From: GCA-2861595 sp035526335
GTDB lineage: Bacteria; Actinomycetota; Acidimicrobiia; Acidimicrobiales; GCA-2861595
DNA: 64,000 bases
Assembly: GCA_035526335.1 (NCBI GenBank)
Contig: DATLCN010000017.1
Span: forward strand, 1-64,000
Reading direction: 5' to 3'
The notes below the pieces were generated by a model. The model ran no database searches, had not been told where the DNA came from, and saw nothing but the letters and a program-made list of their open reading frames with translations. A program made the position numbers and the translations under genes. Shown in pieces: positions 25,050 to 35,400 of this stretch (within the stretch, counting starts at the first letter, position 1; each line of letters starts with the position of its first letter).

Positions 25050-26828
25050 TCAGTGGGACTGGTCGCGGTCGCGGCGGACCGTCGTCCGCTTGCCCTTGAT
25101 GGTGCTGTTCTTCAGAGCGGCGATGACCGCGTCGGCCGATGCCTCCGGCACCTCGACCAGGGAGAAGCCCTCGGTGATCTCGATGGCGCCGATCTCGCGT
25201 CCTTTGAGGCCTGCCTCGTTGGCGATGGCGCCGACCAGGTCGGCCGGGCGGATACCTGCGCCCCGGCCGGCACCGACCCAGAGACGGGTCATGTTGCCCG
25301 CAGATGGGCGCCGGCGGCCCTTGGCCGGCGTGCCACCCGCGAAACGTCCGGCCGGCGGGCCGGGCCGCGCCTTGTGATCGTCCCTCGCCGGTGCCGGCTG
25401 GACCTGCGGTATCTCCTCGTCGTCGCCGATGGCGCCTCCCGCCTCATGGGCGAGCTTCACCGCGGCGAGGGCGACCTCCATCACGTCGAACTCGTCGGTG
25501 AGGGTGTCGACCACGACCCGGAAGTGGTCGAGGTCGTCGGACAGGATGCTCTCGTGGAGCGCGGCACGGGTCAGCTCCAGCCGGCGGACCCGGAGGTCGG
25601 CGACGGTGGGCACCTTCTCGATGGCGATCCGCTGCCCCGTCACCCGCTCGATGGTCTTGAGCATGCGGTGTTCCCTGGGCTCCGCGAGGGTGATGGCGAC
25701 ACCCTCACGGCCGGCCCGCCCGACCCGGCCGATGCGGTGGACGTAGGCGTCGGGGGCAGCCGGGACGTTGTAGTTGACGACGTGGGTCAGCTGGTCGATG
25801 TCGAGACCACGGGCCGCCACGTCGGTGGCCACGAGCAGGTCGGCGGTGCTGTTGCGCAGGCGGGCCATGACCCGCTCCCGCTGCTCCTGGCTCATTCCGC
25901 CGTGCAACGCCTCGGCCCGGTACCCGCGCCCGTTGAGTGTCTCGGTGAGGCCGTCGACCTCCTCCCGGGTACGGCAGAAGACGATCGCCGCCGCCGGTGA
26001 CTCCACGTCGAGCACCCGCCCGAGGGCCGCGGGCTTGTGGGCCCGGGGGACGATGTAGGCGCTCTGGCGCACCAGTGGCGCCTCGCCCCGAGACATGGTG
26101 GCCCGCCCCAGCTCGATGCGGATCGGGTCGTTCAGGTGCCGGCGGGCGATGGAGTTGATGCGCCCGGGCATGGTGGCGGAGAAGAGCACCGTCTGACGGG
26201 GTGCGGGTGCTTCCTCGAGGATGGCCTCGATGTCGTCGGCGAAGCCCATGTCGAGCATCTCGTCGGCCTCGTCGAGGACGATCATCTCCAGACTTGTGAG
26301 CCGGAGGGTCCTGCGGCTGATGTGGTCGAGGGCCCGCCCCGGCGTGGCCACCACCACGTCGACGCCCCGTTCGAGCGCCTTCAGCTGGCGGACGATGGGT
26401 TGGCCCCCGTAGATCGGAATCACCCGGGCCGACAGGTGACGGCCGTAACGGTGGATCGCCTCCGACACCTGGACGGCCAGCTCCCGTGTCGGCACCAGCA
26501 CCAGCGCCATCGGCTCCACCCGCGTCTCGCCCCTCCTCATACGCTGCAGCACGGGCAACGCGAAGGCCGCTGTCTTGCCCGTGCCGGTGGCAGCCTGGCC
26601 CAGGAGATCACGTCCGGCGAGTAGCGGCGGGATGGCCTCGCGCTGGATGGGCGTGGGCTCCTCGTACCCCAGGGCGGTGACGGCCTCGAGGAGCTCTGAT
26701 CCCAGCCCGAGGCCGCCGAAGGTGGCGGCCTCTACGGCCGAGGTGACGGGCGGGGGATCGTGCGCCGGCGGGGGCATGGGCTCGGAGCCGCCGACCGTGG
26801 GCGGGTCGTCGTCGGGCGGCGGCATCAT
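25050..26828 (-). CDS. deaD: DEAD-box RNA helicase with DbpA-type RNA-binding tail
   Basis: 592 residues from ATG 26828, whose ATGA overlaps the recD stop. A Pro-rich N-terminus is followed by the helicase core: Q-motif region FGGLGLGSELLEAVTALGYEEPTPIQREAIP, AATGTGKTAAF, PTRELAVQV, ATPGRALDH, VLDEADEMLDMGF, FSATMPG, then VFCRTREEVDGL, VATDVAARGLDI and HRIGRVGRAGREG. The C-terminal ~75 residues (RLWVGAGRGAGIRPADLVGAIANEAGL...AIEITEGFSLVEVP) are the DbpA/CsdA RNA-binding domain. Likely involved in ribosome assembly or RNA unwinding at low temperature. Confidence 0.94.
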   Translation of the reverse strand: MMPPPDDDPPTVGGSEPMPPPAHDPPPVTSAVEAATFGGLGLGSELLEAVTALGYEEPTPIQREAIPPLLAGRDLLGQAATGTGKTAAFALPVLQRMRRGETRVEPMALVLVPTRELAVQVSEAIHRYGRHLSARVIPIYGGQPIVRQLKALERGVDVVVATPGRALDHISRRTLRLTSLEMIVLDEADEMLDMGFADDIEAILEEAPAPRQTVLFSATMPGRINSIARRHLNDPIRIELGRATMSRGEAPLVRQSAYIVPRAHKPAALGRVLDVESPAAAIVFCRTREEVDGLTETLNGRGYRAEALHGGMSQEQRERVMARLRNSTADLLVATDVAARGLDIDQLTHVVNYNVPAAPDAYVHRIGRVGRAGREGVAITLAEPREHRMLKTIERVTGQRIAIEKVPTVADLRVRRLELTRAALHESILSDDLDHFRVVVDTLTDEFDVMEVALAAVKLAHEAGGAIGDDEEIPQVQPAPARDDHKARPGPPAGRFAGGTPAKGRRRPSAGNMTRLWVGAGRGAGIRPADLVGAIANEAGLKGREIGAIEITEGFSLVEVPEASADAVIAALKNSTIKGKRTTVRRDRDQSH

Positions 26829-28981
26829 GGCTTCTGCACGGTAGGCGGACCGGAGCATGCCTGCTTCGCGCCGCCCGGGGGGTGAGGGCCGGCGTTCTCC
26901 CACAGCCGGTCGCGGAGCCCCGACGCACGGGCGATGGGGCGGCCGACGGCGGTCCGCACGGCGTCCTCGCCGGCGGCGAGGATCAGGCGCCGCCGGGCCC
27001 GCGTGACCGCGGTGTACAGGAGCTCGCGCGTCAGGAGGGGCGAGCCCGTGTCGGGCAGCAGCACGGCGACGGAGTCGAACTGCGAACCCTGGCTCTTGTG
27101 GACGGTCATGGCGTAGACGGTGTCCACCGCCTCCAGCCTGGTAGGGCTGAACTCCAGCAGCGCTCCACGTCGCTCGAACACGGCGGACAGCCTTCCTGCC
27201 CCGCCGGCGCCGGCGACCACCACACCGGTGTCGCCGTTGTAGAGGCCCAGTCCGTAGTCGTTCTCCGTGACCAGCAGCGGCCGGCCGGCGTACCACTCCC
27301 CCGCCGCGGCGAAGCCGTCGACACCGGCTAGGAGCCACCGCTCGACTCTCTCCATCCACGTGGTCACCCCGTAGGGGCCGTGCCGGTGGGCGCACAGGAT
27401 GCGGAAGGCACCCAGGGCCTCGAGGGCGGCCCTCCCCTCGCCGGCACGGGCGGCGTGGATCACCCCGGCCGCGGCCTCGACAGCGGCCTCCCTCACGGGG
27501 GCCAGGCCGGCGCCGGCGCCGCGGGCGGTTCCGCCGGCACCACCGATGTCGTCCGCGATCCAGGTCAGGTCGTCGCTGCCCGTGCCGAGCAGGGCCACCG
27601 CGACGTCGGCGTCGCCCTGCCTGACCGCCTCGGCCAGAGCGGCGATGCCGCCACCGAAGCGGTGCACGTGGCGGAGCACGACGATCCCGTCACCGATGCC
27701 GGCGCCGGCCCCCGGCGGCGGCTCGGCGGCGGGAACCGCCCGGCCGGTGGCGTCGGAGAGGAGGGACCGGCACGCCTCCCGCATCAGCAGGCCACCGGCG
27801 GCAGGTCCGACGATGTCACCCAGCACCGCCCCCGCCTCGACGGAAGCCAGTTGTTCGGGGTCGCCCACCAGCACGAGTCGGGCGGTGGGCCTCACCGCCT
27901 CCACCAGGCGGGCCATCAGGGACAGTGAGACCATCGATGTCTCGTCGACCACGACAACCTCATGGGGAAGGCGGTTGCCCCGGTGGTGGCGGAAACGGCT
28001 GCGGTTGCCCGGCCGCCAGCCGAGCAACCGGTGGAGGGTCGATGCTTCCACGGCCAGCAGCCGCGCACGGACGGCGCCGGTCACGTCAAGGCTGACCGCC
28101 TCGGCGTGAACCGCCTCCTCCAGGCGGGCCGCCGCCTTGCCGGTAGGCGCAGCCAGCGCCACCAGTGGCGGCGCGGTGCCGGCGGCCTCGGCCTGCTCGT
28201 GGAGCAGGGCCAGTATCCGGGCCACGGTGGTGGTCTTGCCCGTGCCCGGCCCGCCGGCAACGACGCTGAAGCGCCGCAGGACGGCTGCGGCCGCTGCCAG
28301 TGGCTGGTGGTCCGGGGTCGAACCCCCATCTTCGAGAGTGGGAAAGACCGGGTTTCTCGAGGGCATGGGCTCGTGGCGGTTGAAGAGGCGGGTCAGGCCC
28401 TCGCCCAGGACGGCCTGGTCCACGCCGGCGGCGGAGCCCTCGGCTCGGGCCAGCAGCTCCGTGGCCACCGACACCTCCTCGCCCCAGTACCGGTCCAGGT
28501 ACAGCCGGGTGCCGGCCAGCCGGAGTGGGCGGCTCGGCTCGCCGTTGGCGCCGGAGGCCACCAGGGGGCTGGCCGCCATCTGTTCGACCCACTCCTCGGG
28601 CTCCGGCCATGGCAGGAGGCCGATGTCGAGGGGGAGCTCGGCGTCGAGGGCGACGGTGCCGGCGATGGTGGCCAGGTCCGTGCACACGTGCCCGAGCCGG
28701 GGCGCCCGAACCGCCAGCGCGGCAGCGAGCAGAACGGCGGGGCCCACTTCGCCGGCGGTGCCGGCGGCGCCGGCGGCGCCGGCGGTGGCTTCCCGCCCGA
28801 CCAGGCGCACCAGGCACATCGCCACCTGGACTTCCGCGGCGGTGAGGACGCCGGCGCGGTTGAAGGCGCTCAGCGGCTGAGGGACCCGGCGGGCGAGACG
28901 TACGTCGAAGGGATCGCCATCGACGTACGTCTCACCGTCCCCGGGCATTCGGTTCGAAGGAACCGCCTCCGTCGCCGTCAC
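26825..28981 (-). CDS. recD: exodeoxyribonuclease V alpha subunit RecD
   Basis: 718 residues from GTG 28981, overlapping the recB stop (GTGA). 5'-3' helicase of RecBCD. Walker A is VVAGGPGTGKTTTVARIL (~270), then VVVDETSMVSLSLMARLVEA (motif II), VLVGDPEQLASVEAGAVLGDI, and C-terminal TVHKSQGSQFDSVAVLLP with ELLYTAVTRARRRLIL. The N-terminal domain is Ala/Gly-rich. Downstream it overlaps the DEAD-box gene, making a four-gene unit. Confidence 0.94.
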   Translation of the reverse strand: MTATEAVPSNRMPGDGETYVDGDPFDVRLARRVPQPLSAFNRAGVLTAAEVQVAMCLVRLVGREATAGAAGAAGTAGEVGPAVLLAAALAVRAPRLGHVCTDLATIAGTVALDAELPLDIGLLPWPEPEEWVEQMAASPLVASGANGEPSRPLRLAGTRLYLDRYWGEEVSVATELLARAEGSAAGVDQAVLGEGLTRLFNRHEPMPSRNPVFPTLEDGGSTPDHQPLAAAAAVLRRFSVVAGGPGTGKTTTVARILALLHEQAEAAGTAPPLVALAAPTGKAAARLEEAVHAEAVSLDVTGAVRARLLAVEASTLHRLLGWRPGNRSRFRHHRGNRLPHEVVVVDETSMVSLSLMARLVEAVRPTARLVLVGDPEQLASVEAGAVLGDIVGPAAGGLLMREACRSLLSDATGRAVPAAEPPPGAGAGIGDGIVVLRHVHRFGGGIAALAEAVRQGDADVAVALLGTGSDDLTWIADDIGGAGGTARGAGAGLAPVREAAVEAAAGVIHAARAGEGRAALEALGAFRILCAHRHGPYGVTTWMERVERWLLAGVDGFAAAGEWYAGRPLLVTENDYGLGLYNGDTGVVVAGAGGAGRLSAVFERRGALLEFSPTRLEAVDTVYAMTVHKSQGSQFDSVAVLLPDTGSPLLTRELLYTAVTRARRRLILAAGEDAVRTAVGRPIARASGLRDRLWENAGPHPPGGAKQACSGPPTVQKP

Positions 28982-31900
28982 GCGGGGCGCCCCTGGTCGA
29001 GCAGGTCGCTCAACGCCTCCACCAGCGCCGGCGGTGACCGCCACGAGAAGACGCCGCAGGGAGCGCCCTCGACCCGGGGCGTGTCCGGTCCGCTCATCCC
29101 CCGCACGAAGAGGTAGAGCACGCCGGCCAGGTTGGCCTCGGCGCTGTACCCGGGTACCCGCCACCGCAGGTACCGGTGGAGGGCGACCGTGTACAGGAGA
29201 GCCTGCAACGGATAGTGCGAGCGGAACATGGCCTCGGCCAGCGCCGCGGGCCGGTAGTCCCAGGCCGAGAGCCCCTCGCCGTGACCGCCCAGCCGGTTCG
29301 TCTTGTAGTCCACCACGGCGAAACGGGTGACACCGCCGGCGCCGGTGATCCGGAACACGAGGTCGAGGCTGCCCGAGAGGTAGCCCCGGAGCCGGTCCTC
29401 GAGCGAGGGGTCCTCGAGGTGACGGGCGTATCCGGCCAGCGCGTCGCCGGGTGCCAGATGATGGCGGAGCAGGGCGGCTACGTGGGCGACGGACAGGTCC
29501 CCCGAGGGCGCGTCGCCTCCCACCAACGGGAGCTCGAAGCCCAGCTCGTCGATGCGGTCACGGGCCGGGATGTCGCGCAGGCGGGTTTCCTCGACGAGCG
29601 GACCGAGTGGCGTCCCGATCGCCGCCTCCAGCGCCCTCGCCACCCGGGCCGGCTCCCCGATGTCGGTGGCCGTGCGGGCCCGCTCCCGCTCGATGGCGGT
29701 GGCGAGCTCGGCGTCGAGAGCGGTAGCGGTGAAGTCGACAGCTTCGAGCACACTGTGGACGAAGGTGCCCGGGCCGACACCGCCGGGCATGTCCTCCATC
29801 AGGGAGCGCACGGCCCGCAGGCGGGCCTCCTCGGGATCGGGCTCGGGATCGGGATCCGGACCACCCCCTCCGTCGGTGCCGCCCTCGCCGTCGGTACGGC
29901 GGCCGGTGCCGGCGCCGGCCGCCGGCCCGACGAACGTGCCCGGCGAAACCTCGTCGGTCATGACCGCGTCCTCGGGTTCGCTGGCCACCGTGGCCAGCGC
30001 CCCGCCGTGTGCGCCGGCGGTGATGGCGCTGTAGGACGTGCGCCGCCACACCTGATCGAGGGTGCGCTCGAACCCGCCGGCCTCGAGCGGGTCGTGCACG
30101 CCCGCCTCGCCCACCCACCCCGGGGTGTCGGTGGCGTCACTCCGCTCGACGCTGATGCATCCCGGCGCCGCCTCCGCCAGCTCGGCGAGGCGCTGCAGCA
30201 TCGCCCCGTCCTCGGGAGTGTCGCCGGACACGGGCACCCCTCCGGTCCCCCGTGAGCAGAAAAGCAGCCGACACAGGGGTGACTCGCCGCTCTCGGAGGT
30301 GCCGGCCCACCACACGACGGCCTGATGCCTGGCCCGCGTGACGGCGACGTACACGAGGCGCAGCTCCTCCCCCCGCTTCTCGGTGATGTGCTGCCACCGG
30401 TGGTCGAGGAACGATCCGGTGCCGGGGCCGCCCACGTCCACCGTGCGCCGGCCGCCGGCGCCGGCGTCGTGGTACACGGGCGGCTCCGCCTTGTCGATCC
30501 AGCCCGGGTCCCACAGGAACGGGCAGTAGACGACAGGGAACTCGAGGCCCTTGCTGCGGTGGATGGTGAGCACCTGCACCGCCTCCGCGTCGGAGTCGAG
30601 TCGCCGGGTCCGATCCTCGGCGTCGCCCTCGGTGCCGGCATCGGCGATGCGCTGGCGGAGCCACCCGGTGAGCGCGGTGACGCCCAGCTGTTCGGAGGTG
30701 GCCACCGCGTGCAGGAGCTGGCCCACGTGACGCAGGTCGGTGAGCCCGCGCTCCCCGTCAGCCCTGGCGAGCATCCGCGCCGGCAGCCCCTCGGCGCTGG
30801 CGACAGTCTCGATAAGGGAGGCCACGCCCCGCCGGCGCAGCGCACCGGCCCACCGGTGGAGGCGGGCGTGGACGTCCTCCCACGCCTCCTCGGACGCGGT
30901 GGCCACCTGCTCGGCGGGCCACCCGAGGAACACGGTGAGAGCGGCGGCGTGGGCGGCGCCGGCCGCCGTCGGGCGCTCGAGGGCCTGGAGGAACCGCAGC
31001 CACTCCGCGGCCATCGGCGTGGCGAACACACTGCCGGCGCCGTTGATGACCGCCGGGACACCCACCGCCTGCAGCGCCTCACGGACCAGCGCCGCGTCCC
31101 GGTGGCGGTGAACGAGGACGGCGAGGTGGCCAGGCCGCAGCGGGACGGACGCCGGGCTCCCGGAGTTCTGCGCCGGCTCCACCAACTCCGCACCCGAGGA
31201 CAGGAGCCGGACGACGTCGCCGGCCAGGTCTGCGGCCACGTGCCGCCTGGCCGCCTGTGCGTTCAGCCAGCCCTTCGGCGTGAGCGCCACCCCCGCGCCG
31301 GCGCGGTGCACCACACGCACCCGCAGCGCCTCTCCCGGCGCCCCCGACAGGCGCGGGGCCCCGTTGAGCGGGGCCGCCCGCACCCTGCGGTACGCGATCT
31401 CGGGGTGACCCAGGGTGGCGCCGCCGAAAAGGGCGTCGAAAGCATCGAGGAGGGCCTGGTCGCTGCGCCAGTTCACAGCCAGGGTGGCGCGGGCGCCGGC
31501 CTCCCGCGCCGCCTGCAGGTAGGCGTGGACGTCGGCCCCCCGGAAGGCGTAGATGGCCTGCTTGGGGTCCCCGATGAGCACCAGGGTGGAGCCACCGCCG
31601 GCGAAGGCCCGGCGCAGGATCTCCCACTGGACCGGGTCGGTGTCCTGGAACTCGTCGACCAGGGCGACGCGGTAGCGGTCGCTCAGGCGCCGGCAGGCCA
31701 CCTCCCCCCGGACGGGGTCGGCCAGGGTGTCCCGAAGCCGGGTGAGCAGGTCGTCGTAGGTGAGCACGCCCGCCAGGCGCCGCCGGCGGTCCACCTCCTG
31801 GCGGACCGCTTCGGCCAGGCGCCGGCGCATGGCCGCGACGCCCTCCGGAGGTGCACCGGCCGGTTCGAGCGCGGCGTCGTGGTTGGCCACCGCGGTGTGG

Positions 31901-32475
31901 GCGATCCGGAAAGCCTCGGTCAGGTCGAAGGCCGGGTCACCACCACGGTGGAACTTGCGGACGTAGAAGTCGGCCACAACCTCGTCCACCAGGTCTCGGG
32001 GGTCATCCACGAACACGACGTCCCGGTCGACGTCGCCGGCCACGCCGAGCCCGTTCAGGACGTGGTGGCAGAACTCGTGGGTGGTGGCGATGGTGGCCGC
32101 GTCGAAGTCGGCGAGGGCGGCGGCCAGCCGTCGTCGCCGGACTTCGATTTCCGCCCGCGGCGTGGCGGCCAGCAGGGCCACGATGCCGTCGTCGTCGTCG
32201 GGGGGGGCGCCGGCGCAGGCCAGCGCCAGCCCCCGCTCGGTCCGGATCAGACGCTCGCGGACGCGGTCACGCAGCTCGCCGGTGGCCATGCGGGTGAAGC
32301 TGACCAGGAGGAGATGCTCGAGCGGCAGCCCTTCGGCCACGTAGCGCGCGGCGAGGGCGGCGATGGTGAAGGTCTTGCCGGTGCCGGCGCTGGCTTCCAG
32401 CACGGTGACTCCGGTGGGAAGGGCGCCGCAGCTGTCGAATTCATCGAGGTCGGCGACGGTGACCGGCAGGCTCAC
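28978..32475 (-). CDS. recB: exodeoxyribonuclease V beta subunit RecB
   Basis: 1165 residues from GTG 32475 (GTGA overlap with the recC stop). UvrD-type 3'-5' helicase plus nuclease. Walker A is VLEASAGTGKTFTIAALAARY near the N-terminus, followed by FTRMATGELRDRV, LVDEFQDTDPVQWEIL, LIGDPKQAIYAFRGADV, LTIHRSKGLEFPVVYCPFLW and VTRARHQAVVWW. The C-terminal nuclease domain has the FAVVDYKTNRLGG motif (metal-binding Asp and Lys of D-Y-K-T-N), so it should be active. Processes double-strand ends for recombination. Confidence 0.95.
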   Translation of the reverse strand: MSLPVTVADLDEFDSCGALPTGVTVLEASAGTGKTFTIAALAARYVAEGLPLEHLLLVSFTRMATGELRDRVRERLIRTERGLALACAGAPPDDDDGIVALLAATPRAEIEVRRRRLAAALADFDAATIATTHEFCHHVLNGLGVAGDVDRDVVFVDDPRDLVDEVVADFYVRKFHRGGDPAFDLTEAFRIAHTAVANHDAALEPAGAPPEGVAAMRRRLAEAVRQEVDRRRRLAGVLTYDDLLTRLRDTLADPVRGEVACRRLSDRYRVALVDEFQDTDPVQWEILRRAFAGGGSTLVLIGDPKQAIYAFRGADVHAYLQAAREAGARATLAVNWRSDQALLDAFDALFGGATLGHPEIAYRRVRAAPLNGAPRLSGAPGEALRVRVVHRAGAGVALTPKGWLNAQAARRHVAADLAGDVVRLLSSGAELVEPAQNSGSPASVPLRPGHLAVLVHRHRDAALVREALQAVGVPAVINGAGSVFATPMAAEWLRFLQALERPTAAGAAHAAALTVFLGWPAEQVATASEEAWEDVHARLHRWAGALRRRGVASLIETVASAEGLPARMLARADGERGLTDLRHVGQLLHAVATSEQLGVTALTGWLRQRIADAGTEGDAEDRTRRLDSDAEAVQVLTIHRSKGLEFPVVYCPFLWDPGWIDKAEPPVYHDAGAGGRRTVDVGGPGTGSFLDHRWQHITEKRGEELRLVYVAVTRARHQAVVWWAGTSESGESPLCRLLFCSRGTGGVPVSGDTPEDGAMLQRLAELAEAAPGCISVERSDATDTPGWVGEAGVHDPLEAGGFERTLDQVWRRTSYSAITAGAHGGALATVASEPEDAVMTDEVSPGTFVGPAAGAGTGRRTDGEGGTDGGGGPDPDPEPDPEEARLRAVRSLMEDMPGGVGPGTFVHSVLEAVDFTATALDAELATAIERERARTATDIGEPARVARALEAAIGTPLGPLVEETRLRDIPARDRIDELGFELPLVGGDAPSGDLSVAHVAALLRHHLAPGDALAGYARHLEDPSLEDRLRGYLSGSLDLVFRITGAGGVTRFAVVDYKTNRLGGHGEGLSAWDYRPAALAEAMFRSHYPLQALLYTVALHRYLRWRVPGYSAEANLAGVLYLFVRGMSGPDTPRVEGAPCGVFSWRSPPALVEALSDLLDQGRPA

Positions 32476-35400
32476 CGGTCCACCAGCTCCTCGCATGACA
32501 AGAGGCCCTTCCACAGCCTTGCCGCGTACCGCCCGAACCGCGAGGGCTCGTCCCGCGCCCACGCCTCGCCTTCCTCGTCCTGTTGTGGGCGGGCCTCCAG
32601 CACCTCCTCGAAGGAGCGGACACCGCCGAGCACCATGACGTGGGCGGGGTCCTTGTCCTCGTTGTCGAACTTCCCGGAGCGCCACGAGCAGGCCGCAGCC
32701 TGGGCCGCGGCATCAGCGGACTGGCCGGCAGCAATGGCGGCGGCGTGTGCGGCTGACGTGGCGCAGTACAGCGGCAGCGGCTCGCACATGCCCCGCTCGT
32801 AGAGGTCCACGACGTCGCCGAGGTGACAAAGGGCCATCTCCCGCCGGGCCTCGGGGGTTCCCCCGAAGGGGGCGATGCCGGCGACGGTGACCGTGAAGTT
32901 TTTGCCGGCGCCGTACCTGTTCCGGCCGATGGTGGCGGCCCGGTACGACCGGTGCGGGTAGGCCGCGGTGAGCGCCAGGAAACGGAACCAGGCGGCCAGC
33001 CTGTGCTTCGGCCCCACCCGCGAGTAGGTGACCGTCCGCAGCACATCTCCGGTGACGCCCGCCACCGTTCCGGCCAGCAGACGGCCGTCGGGGAGGTGGA
33101 GGTCGACCTCGATCGATGTCGGCTCCCGGGTGGGGCCGGCGGGTGCAGGCGGGCCGGTGGCGACCGTGCCGGCGGCGGCCACCAGCCGTTCCACCTTCGG
33201 ACACACGTCGTGGAGCAACCGGTCGGCCAGAGCTCCGGGGGGAAGGACGCCGCGGGCGATCTCGGCCGCCACGCAGTCGTCGAGGCCGGCGCCTGTGAGG
33301 CGGGCCTGCAGGAGACGGTCCCCCACGCCCCATCTCTCGAGAGCGTCGAGCTCGACCGGCAACCCGTCCCGGAGGTTCTGGGACAGGTCGCTCATGGCGA
33401 TCCCCAGACGCTGGCGGAGGAACGCCTTGACCGGGTGCTGGACGAAGCGGACCACCTGTTCCACCTCGACGACCGCCGGCGCGGGCGGGGGCAGCGGGCC
33501 CGACACGAAGGGGCTCGGTCCGATGCGTTCCCCCTGGGCCGCCCGCGCCCCGGCGAGCGAGACGGCGTCGAAGCTCCAGGCCCGGTCGGGCACCAGACGG
33601 CCGACGGTGAAGTTCCGGGCGTCGAAGGGCTGGAGCGGGTGGTGCACCAGCACCCGGCTGCGGGCCGGAGGCGCCGCCGTGCGCTCCACCAGGTCGACCA
33701 GCTCGCCCACGGGCACCGCCGGCGGTCGCGCCGCATTGGTCCGTTCGTCACGGCCGGTGTAGGTGATGACGATATTGTCGGTGGCGGCCAGCAGGGCGTC
33801 GAGCAGAAGCTGGCGGTCCTCGCTGCGGGCATCGCGGTCTCCCACGTGCGGGTCGTCGAGGATCAGGTCGTCACCGTCGCGGGCGGTGCGCCTGGGGAAC
33901 ATCCCGTCGTCGAGGCCGAGCAGGCAGACCACCCGGTGGGGCACCGACCGCATCGGCACCAGGGTGCACACGGTGAGGTGGCCGGTGCGGAAGTTGGCCC
34001 GGGTCGGCCGCCCCCGAAGGCGGTCGGCGAGCAGAGCGCGGACCTCCGGCAGGGTCAACTCCACCCTGCTGGTGACGTCGCCGGCGGTGGCCTCGAGGAT
34101 CACGTCGTCGACCAGCCGTCGCGCCTGTAGGCGCTGCCACGAGTCCTCCTCCGAGGTCGACGTGAGCTCGTCGACCGCGGCGGAGACGGCCTCGGACCAG
34201 CCGTCCAGCAGTTGCGGGCCCTGAAGGGCGGCCAGACGCGATCGGAGGCGGTCGAGAAGCTCGGCGAAGCGGCCGGCGAGGTCGATGGAGCCGCTGTCGA
34301 CGTCATCGAGGGGCAGCACCCCCCCGAGCAGGCGCTGGCCCTCCTCGGCCATGGCCACGCCCAGGAGGACCCGATCGAGGCCGGCCCGCCAGGTGTTGGC
34401 GTCGAGCCGTTCGAGCTTGAACGGCGCCCGGTGGGACCCGTCGAGGCCCCAGCGGACGCCCGCCGCGACCACCCATTCCTCCATGCGCGACAGGTCGCCG
34501 TCGTCGAGTGAGAAGCGCCGGCGCACCGGGTCACGGCCGGCGAGATCGAGGACCTGGGAAGCAGTGACACGGGCGTCGGCCAGCACCAGCAGCTCCGACA
34601 CCGTCGCCAGCACGGGATTGGTCTGGCGCAGCGAGCGATCCGCGATGCGTACCCGGAGGGCCGGCGTCCCGGTCGGGCCGGCCTGGTTGCCGCCGCCCTC
34701 GTCATCGCCGGCGCCCGCCTCCTTTCCGGGGCCGAAGGTGGCATGCACGAGTGGAGCGAAGGCCTCGATGTCGGGGCACATGACGATGACGTCCCTGGCC
34801 TCCAGGGACTCGTCCTCAGCCAGCAGGTGGAGGATGGCGTCGCGCGCCACCTCGACCTGACGGGCCCGACCATGGCAGGCGTGGACCTGGATGCTGCGGT
34901 CCGACGCGTCGACGTCGATCCTCATGTCGGGCTGCCCGGGCAGAGGCGGGCCCGGCGGCGGCCGGTCGAGGCGGATGTCGGCCTGGATGCGGTGCAGAAG
35001 GGTGGTGGCCGGTTGGTTGCCGGGAAGATGGTTGTCGAGCGAGGTCTCGGCGCCGGCGCCGGCTGTGAGCACCAACTGCATCTCCCGTGCGTCACGGCCC
35101 CATGAGGCGAGAAGGGGGTGGCGGGGCGTGGCGATGGTGGGATCCTGACTCCGCCGGGCGATGGCAGGTTGCCCCCTCGTCTGGTCGGCGATCCGGTCCC
35201 ACAGCGCCGGCGACGGATGGAGCAGGTACAGGTGCACATCGCGCTGCTCGGCGATGGCACGGAGGACATGGAGGTAGCTCACCGGCAGGCGGGTCAGGCC
35301 GAACAGCGACACTCGGCTCGGCAGATCGCACAGCGAACGCTCCTCCCGGATGCGGGCGCAGGCGTCGTCGAGCCGCTCGGCCGGACTGGCCGACCCGATC

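Noticed and set aside
30325..32802. Very long open frame antisense to recB (825 codons)
   Set aside because: High-GC codon bias opens the opposite strand; the translation lacks any motif while the minus strand encodes a complete RecB.
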